This document shows positions 6,468 to 9,785 of a stretch of 9,785 nucleotides of DNA, in pieces. This DNA is from Bacteroides sp. (GTDB lineage: Bacteria; Bacteroidota; Bacteroidia; Bacteroidales; SM23-62): the NCBI GenBank assembly GCA_030667765.1, contig DAOUVF010000075.1, forward strand, positions 1 through 9,785, read 5' to 3'. The notes beneath the pieces were generated by a model. The model saw nothing but the letters and a program-made list of their open reading frames with translations. It was not told the DNA's origin and made no database searches. Position 1 is the first letter of the stretch; each line of letters begins with the position of its first letter. The position numbers and the translations under genes were made by a program.

Positions 6468-6716
6468 ATGACGGAAAAAGAAAGAAATGATTTGAATGCA
6501 AGGGTGAATAGAGCGCTTGAAAGAATCCGGCCATATCTGGAAGCAGATGGGGGTGGAATTACCCTTGAAGAAGTAACGGATGAAAAGGTGGTTAAAGTGA
6601 AGTTACATGGTGCCTGTGACGGGTGCCCTTTCAGCTACCAGACTTTAAGGGCTGGTGTTGAGCAGGCCCTTTTAAAAGAGGTGCCGGAAATGAAAGAGTT
6701 AATCGCCGTTGATTAA
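6468..6716 (+). CDS. Nfu-type iron-sulfur cluster scaffold/carrier (NifU C-terminal domain)
   Basis: An 82-residue stand-alone NifU C-terminal (Nfu) domain. Its hallmarks are RIRPYLEADGGGITL (19-33) and the cluster-binding CDGCPFSYQTL motif (50-60), with Cys50 and Cys53 expected to bind a [4Fe-4S] cluster at a dimer interface. It probably delivers clusters to apoproteins. It has none of the other domains found in full NifU or in NfuA, which carries an A-type N-terminal domain. It sits 18 bases after mrp without an intervening promoter or terminator, so the two are almost certainly co-transcribed and probably work together. The ATG at 6468 gives the usual short lead-in helix. The transcript probably ends at the hairpin 41 bases past the stop. 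Confidence 0.93.
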   Translation: MTEKERNDLNARVNRALERIRPYLEADGGGITLEEVTDEKVVKVKLHGACDGCPFSYQTLRAGVEQALLKEVPEMKELIAVD

Positions 6717-6737
6717 TCCCCGTGTAACACATATTGG

Positions 6738-6756
6738 ATTCAACATCAGATTGAAT
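6738..6756 (+). other. small inverted repeat before the nfu terminator
   Basis: ATTCAA (6738-6743) and TTGAAT (6751-6756) form a 6-bp perfect inverted repeat around a 7-base loop, directly abutting the larger hairpin that follows. It is short and AT-rich, so it may be chance. It could also form a small secondary hairpin at the 3' end of the mrp-nfu transcript. Confidence 0.3.
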
Positions 6757-6780
6757 ATCCCTGCACAATTGTGCGGGGAT
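6757..6780 (+). terminator. probable intrinsic terminator of the mrp-nfu unit
   Basis: ATCCCTGCAC and GTGCGGGGAT form a 10-bp stem with a single U-G wobble around the loop AATT, giving a stable GC-rich hairpin. It starts 41 bases after the nfu stop. The following bases, TTCTT, make only a weak U-tract, so termination may be incomplete. The stem is nearly symmetric and could also act on the minus strand, but no gene there needs it. Confidence 0.6.
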
Positions 6781-6783
6781 TCT

Positions 6784-6791
6784 TACGTTTG
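6784..6791 (+). promoter_or_regulatory. -7 promoter element for sprE-porX
   Basis: TACGTTTG matches TAnnTTTG exactly, lies just after the nfu terminator hairpin and 22 bases before the sprE TTG start. The predicted transcript start is near 6797, giving a leader of about 17 bases. No -33 TTTG is visible; the region where it should be is occupied by the terminator stem. Confidence 0.6.
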
Positions 6792-6813
6792 ACTTTCATA
6801 TACCTGAACCGGC

Positions 6814-9483
6814 TTGAGAAAGCATTTCATCAAATATAGTCTCATCCTGTCCCTATTCCTGGCAGCATCCTGCAGTACGGAAAAAAATACAGGCATGACA
6901 CGGACTTATCATAATGTAACTGCCAGGTATAATATATTCTTCAATGGCAATGAAAGTTTTAAGAAGGGTCTCAAGAGGATAGAAGATTCATATGATAATG
7001 ATTTTACCAGGATCCTCCCCATTTTCCTGTTTTCAGATAAAAGCATGGCTTCAGCCATCGCACCCGATATGGAAAGAACCATACAAAAAGCCACCAAGGT
7101 CATTACCCTGCATTCCATTACTGTCAAACCTGAATTCAAAGATGGTCCGCAAAACCAGAAACAAAAGGACTTTTATGCACAAAATGAATACAACAACTAT
7201 GTCCCCGGCAATTACCTGCTGATGGGCAAGTCTTATCTCTACCGCCATGATCTTCACCTTGCCCTGGAGACCTTTAAGTTTGTTCTCTCCGAGTACCATT
7301 ATGATGATATCATCTATGAGGCACAGGTATGGCGGGCTCGCACCCATATCATGCTTGAGGAGTACCTGGAGGCTGAAGACATCCTGGAGGTACTGACAGG
7401 GACGGTGGGATTTCCTGAAAAAATCAGGTCCGATCTGTATGCCACTGTTGCTGATTTGTATATGCAGCAGGAAGATTTTGAACGTGCCATTGAACCCCTT
7501 TCCAGGGCCCTTGAGGGTGTCAGGAAAAAGGAGCAGCGAATCAGGTATACATATATTCTTGCCCAGTTGCACCAGGAAGCCGGTGATCCAACACAGGCAT
7601 CGAAATATTACAGGGATGTCATTAAAATGAACCCGCCTTATGAATTCAGTTTCAATGCCAGGATCAACCGGGCAAGTGTTTTCATGGCCGGGACTGATAA
7701 TGCAAAGGAGATCAAGGATGAATTAAGAAAGATGCTGAAAGATGACAAGAATGCGGATTTCAAGGACCAGATCTATTATGCACAGGGAAATGTGGCTTTC
7801 AGGGAAGGGAATATCGAGGAAGCCATTGAAATGTATAAACTGAGTTCCGCCCACAGCATCAGCAATACGCAGCAGAAAACCGCCACCTGCATAACACTTG
7901 CAGATATTTTCTATGAGCGGCAGGATTACGAGATGGCTGATTTTTATTATGATAGTGCCGCTGTCTATTTAACCGATGATTACCCGGATTATGAGGAATT
8001 CATCCTGAAAACAATGAGTTTATCCCTGCTCGTTGAAAATCTTCAAATAATCCAACTTGAAGACAGCCTGCAGATGCTGGCGGGACTGGATGAAGCTTCA
8101 AGAAATGCCATCATCGACAGCATTATTGCCCAGTTGCAACTGGCAGAACAGCTTGCCCGTGAGGAAGAGGTAAGGGCAATGCAGGACCAGCAATATAACC
8201 GCATGGCCCTGAACCAGAACCAACGTACAGGTACTACTGCCGACCAAGGCGGGAAATGGTATTTTTATAACCAGGCTGCCAAAGGTTTTGGCCAGCCCGA
8301 ATTCAGGATGAAATGGGGTAACCGGAAGCTTGAAGATAACTGGAGAAGATCCAACAAGAGGGAGATAAGTTTCGAAGCTCTTTCGGGGGAAGAAGGAGGT
8401 GTTGATTCGTCCGGAGTAATGGCAGAGAAGCAGAAAATACTCAGCAAAAAATCGAGGGAATTCTATCTGCAGGATATTCCCCTGACTGATTCCATGATGC
8501 AATTTTCCCACGAAAGGATCATAGATGCTTTATTCAATGCTGGCACCATATATAAAAATGACCTGGAGGATATACCCAGGGCGGTTGTTACATATTCGGA
8601 CTTGCTTGACCGGTATCCGGGGAATGGCTATAGCCTGAATACCTATTATAACTTATATTCCATATACAACCAGGAAAACAATATGCAGCTGGCCAATGTA
8701 TATAAACAATCCATTGTCCGGGAATTCCCTGAAAGCCAGCCAGCTCAATTGCTGACCAATCCGAATTATGCGGCAGAATTGCTGGCCAAGGAAAACGAAG
8801 TGAATAACTATTATGAACATACCTATCAATTATTCCAGCAGGGATACTATGACCGTGTCATCCGGGATGTGGATACTGCAGTGCTGCGTTTTGCAGAGGA
8901 TCCCCTGATCCCAAAGTTTGAATTACTTAAGGTTCTGGCCATTGGGAAAACCGAGGAAGTGCTTGTGTTTACCATGGCCCTGGACAGCCTGGCCAGTACA
9001 ACTCCTGATCCCCAGGTCGCGGATATGGCGGGCATGATACTGGCATATATAATGAACTCAGATCAGGAGGTAAAAACTGAAACACAAAAGATTGAAGCAG
9101 AGGAGATGTACAGTCCCGATACCACCGGTGTGTTTTTTTACGGCTTATTCGTTAACAACAGGGTGGATCTGAATCAACTCAAATTTGAATTTATTAACCT
9201 GAACATCGATCATTTTCCCAATAACACTTTTGATATCGTTGATGAAGCCCTGGAGGAAGGGGAAGTAGCATTGTATATTAAAGAGTTCCCGGACATGACA
9301 GATGCAAGGGACTACTTCGAATTGGCACGCATGAATGAAGCCATTCGCAAAACCCTGGAAGGGGTAAATTACAGACCGTTTATAATATCCCGGGGAAATG
9401 CCGAAATCCTGCTCAGCGACAGAGTTCCGGATAAGTACTGGTTATTTTTCAGAAAGCATTACAGCTATGGTGAAGGAAATTAA
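6814..9483 (+). CDS. sprE: type IX secretion / gliding TPR lipoprotein SprE (PorW)
   Basis: Large lipoprotein needed for type IX secretion (PorW in Porphyromonas gingivalis, SprE in Flavobacterium johnsoniae), thought to link the periplasmic and outer-membrane parts of the machine. The 889-residue protein has a signal peptide ending in LAASC, with Cys20 as the lipidation site. A conserved TRTYHNVTARYNIFFNGNES segment (29-48) is followed by several TPR-like helical repeats (roughly 130-400; for example NYLLMGKSYLYRHDLHLALE and DLYMQQEDFERAIEPLSRAL). A Gln/Asn-rich stretch (about 450-478) comes next, then the family-diagnostic GKWYFYN (480-486) and WGNRKLEDNWRRSNK (501-515) blocks. More repeats and a C-terminal domain ending in FFRKHYSYGEGN complete it. 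The start is TTG at 6814: an in-frame TGA lies at 6805-6807, and the first ATG (residue 28) would delete the signal peptide. Its end overlaps porX by 17 bases. Confidence 0.93.
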   Translation: MRKHFIKYSLILSLFLAASCSTEKNTGMTRTYHNVTARYNIFFNGNESFKKGLKRIEDSYDNDFTRILPIFLFSDKSMASAIAPDMERTIQKATKVITLHSITVKPEFKDGPQNQKQKDFYAQNEYNNYVPGNYLLMGKSYLYRHDLHLALETFKFVLSEYHYDDIIYEAQVWRARTHIMLEEYLEAEDILEVLTGTVGFPEKIRSDLYATVADLYMQQEDFERAIEPLSRALEGVRKKEQRIRYTYILAQLHQEAGDPTQASKYYRDVIKMNPPYEFSFNARINRASVFMAGTDNAKEIKDELRKMLKDDKNADFKDQIYYAQGNVAFREGNIEEAIEMYKLSSAHSISNTQQKTATCITLADIFYERQDYEMADFYYDSAAVYLTDDYPDYEEFILKTMSLSLLVENLQIIQLEDSLQMLAGLDEASRNAIIDSIIAQLQLAEQLAREEEVRAMQDQQYNRMALNQNQRTGTTADQGGKWYFYNQAAKGFGQPEFRMKWGNRKLEDNWRRSNKREISFEALSGEEGGVDSSGVMAEKQKILSKKSREFYLQDIPLTDSMMQFSHERIIDALFNAGTIYKNDLEDIPRAVVTYSDLLDRYPGNGYSLNTYYNLYSIYNQENNMQLANVYKQSIVREFPESQPAQLLTNPNYAAELLAKENEVNNYYEHTYQLFQQGYYDRVIRDVDTAVLRFAEDPLIPKFELLKVLAIGKTEEVLVFTMALDSLASTTPDPQVADMAGMILAYIMNSDQEVKTETQKIEAEEMYSPDTTGVFFYGLFVNNRVDLNQLKFEFINLNIDHFPNNTFDIVDEALEEGEVALYIKEFPDMTDARDYFELARMNEAIRKTLEGVNYRPFIISRGNAEILLSDRVPDKYWLFFRKHYSYGEGN

Positions 9484-9785
9484 AATACTCTGGACAGATG
9501 ATGAGATTGACCTGTTGAAACCACATATCCTGTTTCTTCAGGAGAAAGGTTATTCTGTACTGACTGCAAACAACGGGGATGAGGCCATCAGGCTGGTAAA
9601 GGAACAAAACATTGACCTGATATTCCTGGATGAGAACATGCCGGGAATGAGTGGACTGGAAACACTGAATGTGATCAAGGGACTGAATCCAGGAATACCG
9701 GTGGTCATGATCACGAAAAGTGAGGAAGAAGACATCATGGATGAAGCCATTGGTGCCAAGATCAATGATTACCTGATCAAGCCGG
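9467..9785 (+). CDS. porX: T9SS response regulator PorX, N-terminal receiver domain (partial)
   Basis: Partial gene cut by the right edge; 106 codons are visible, covering nearly the whole CheY-like receiver domain. Features are the acidic pair Asp11-Asp12 in KILWTDDEIDLLKPHI, the phospho-acceptor Asp55 in FLDENMPGMSGLETL (53-67), Thr83 in VVMITKSEEEDIM (79-91) and Lys105-Pro106 at the end of strand 5. The KILWxDDExxLLKPHI, FLDENMPG and MITKSEEE strings are characteristic of PorX, which pairs this receiver with a C-terminal PglZ (alkaline-phosphatase fold) domain. PorX works with histidine kinase PorY and sigma factor SigP to control T9SS genes. The PglZ domain lies outside the window, so the full architecture is inferred. 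The ATG at 9467 lies inside the sprE reading frame, 17 bases before its end, indicating coupled translation. Confidence 0.9.
   Translation, partial: MVKEIKILWTDDEIDLLKPHILFLQEKGYSVLTANNGDEAIRLVKEQNIDLIFLDENMPGMSGLETLNVIKGLNPGIPVVMITKSEEEDIMDEAIGAKINDYLIKP

Noticed and set aside
6017..6469. Open frame of 150 codons antisense to mrp.
   Set aside because: The translation is low-complexity Ser/Thr/Pro-rich, as expected from the complement of a conserved gene, with no family resemblance.
7051..7572. Open frame of 173 codons antisense to sprE.
   Set aside because: It has no recognisable domain, no promoter element, and lies wholly inside a clearly conserved TPR coding region; it is a by-product of sprE codon use.

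Overview
The window looks like chromosomal core sequence from a member of the Bacteroidota, probably class Bacteroidia. The evidence is the presence of gldH, sprE/porW and porX, which belong to the gliding and type IX secretion (T9SS) machinery found only in this phylum. Further support comes from TAnnTTTG promoter elements in place of -35/-10 boxes, the near absence of Shine-Dalgarno sequences, and Bacteroidota-style versions of Mrp, RicT and the alkyltransferase-like protein. Base composition and codon use look even across the window. I see no mobile element, CRISPR array, tRNA or rRNA, and no sign of recent transfer.

Layout. Minus strand, left end: pgk (215-1405), followed downstream by the first 38 codons of a LuxE-like acyl-protein synthetase (1-115, cut by the window edge). 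The 99 bases between them hold no clear terminator or promoter. A 92-base divergent region (1406-1497) carries the pgk promoter element. Plus strand: holB, ricT, gldH, trmB and an alkyltransferase-like gene (1498-5306) are tightly packed and probably form one operon, with a 33-base gap, a 4-base overlap, a 23-base gap and a 41-base overlap between successive genes. After a 42-base AT-rich gap with its own promoter element come mrp and an Nfu-type iron-sulfur scaffold (5349-6716). A 97-base gap containing a terminator-like hairpin and then a promoter element leads to sprE/porW (6814-9483), whose end overlaps the start of porX (9467 to the window edge).

How the genes fit together. The holB operon mixes replication (clamp-loader delta-prime), RNA metabolism (RicT, TrmB), DNA alkylation-damage recognition and a gliding lipoprotein (GldH). 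The mrp-nfu pair is an iron-sulfur cluster assembly and carrier unit. The sprE-porX pair joins a T9SS outer-membrane-associated lipoprotein to the cytoplasmic response regulator that controls T9SS.

I do not see a clearly undescribed system here. The points most worth a second look are the translationally overlapped sprE-porX pair, the Mrp lacking its usual CxxC next to an Nfu that has one, the cysteine-rich N-terminus of RicT, the PAHRV (cysteine-free) alkyltransferase-like protein, and promoter elements lying only 4-8 bases before two start codons.
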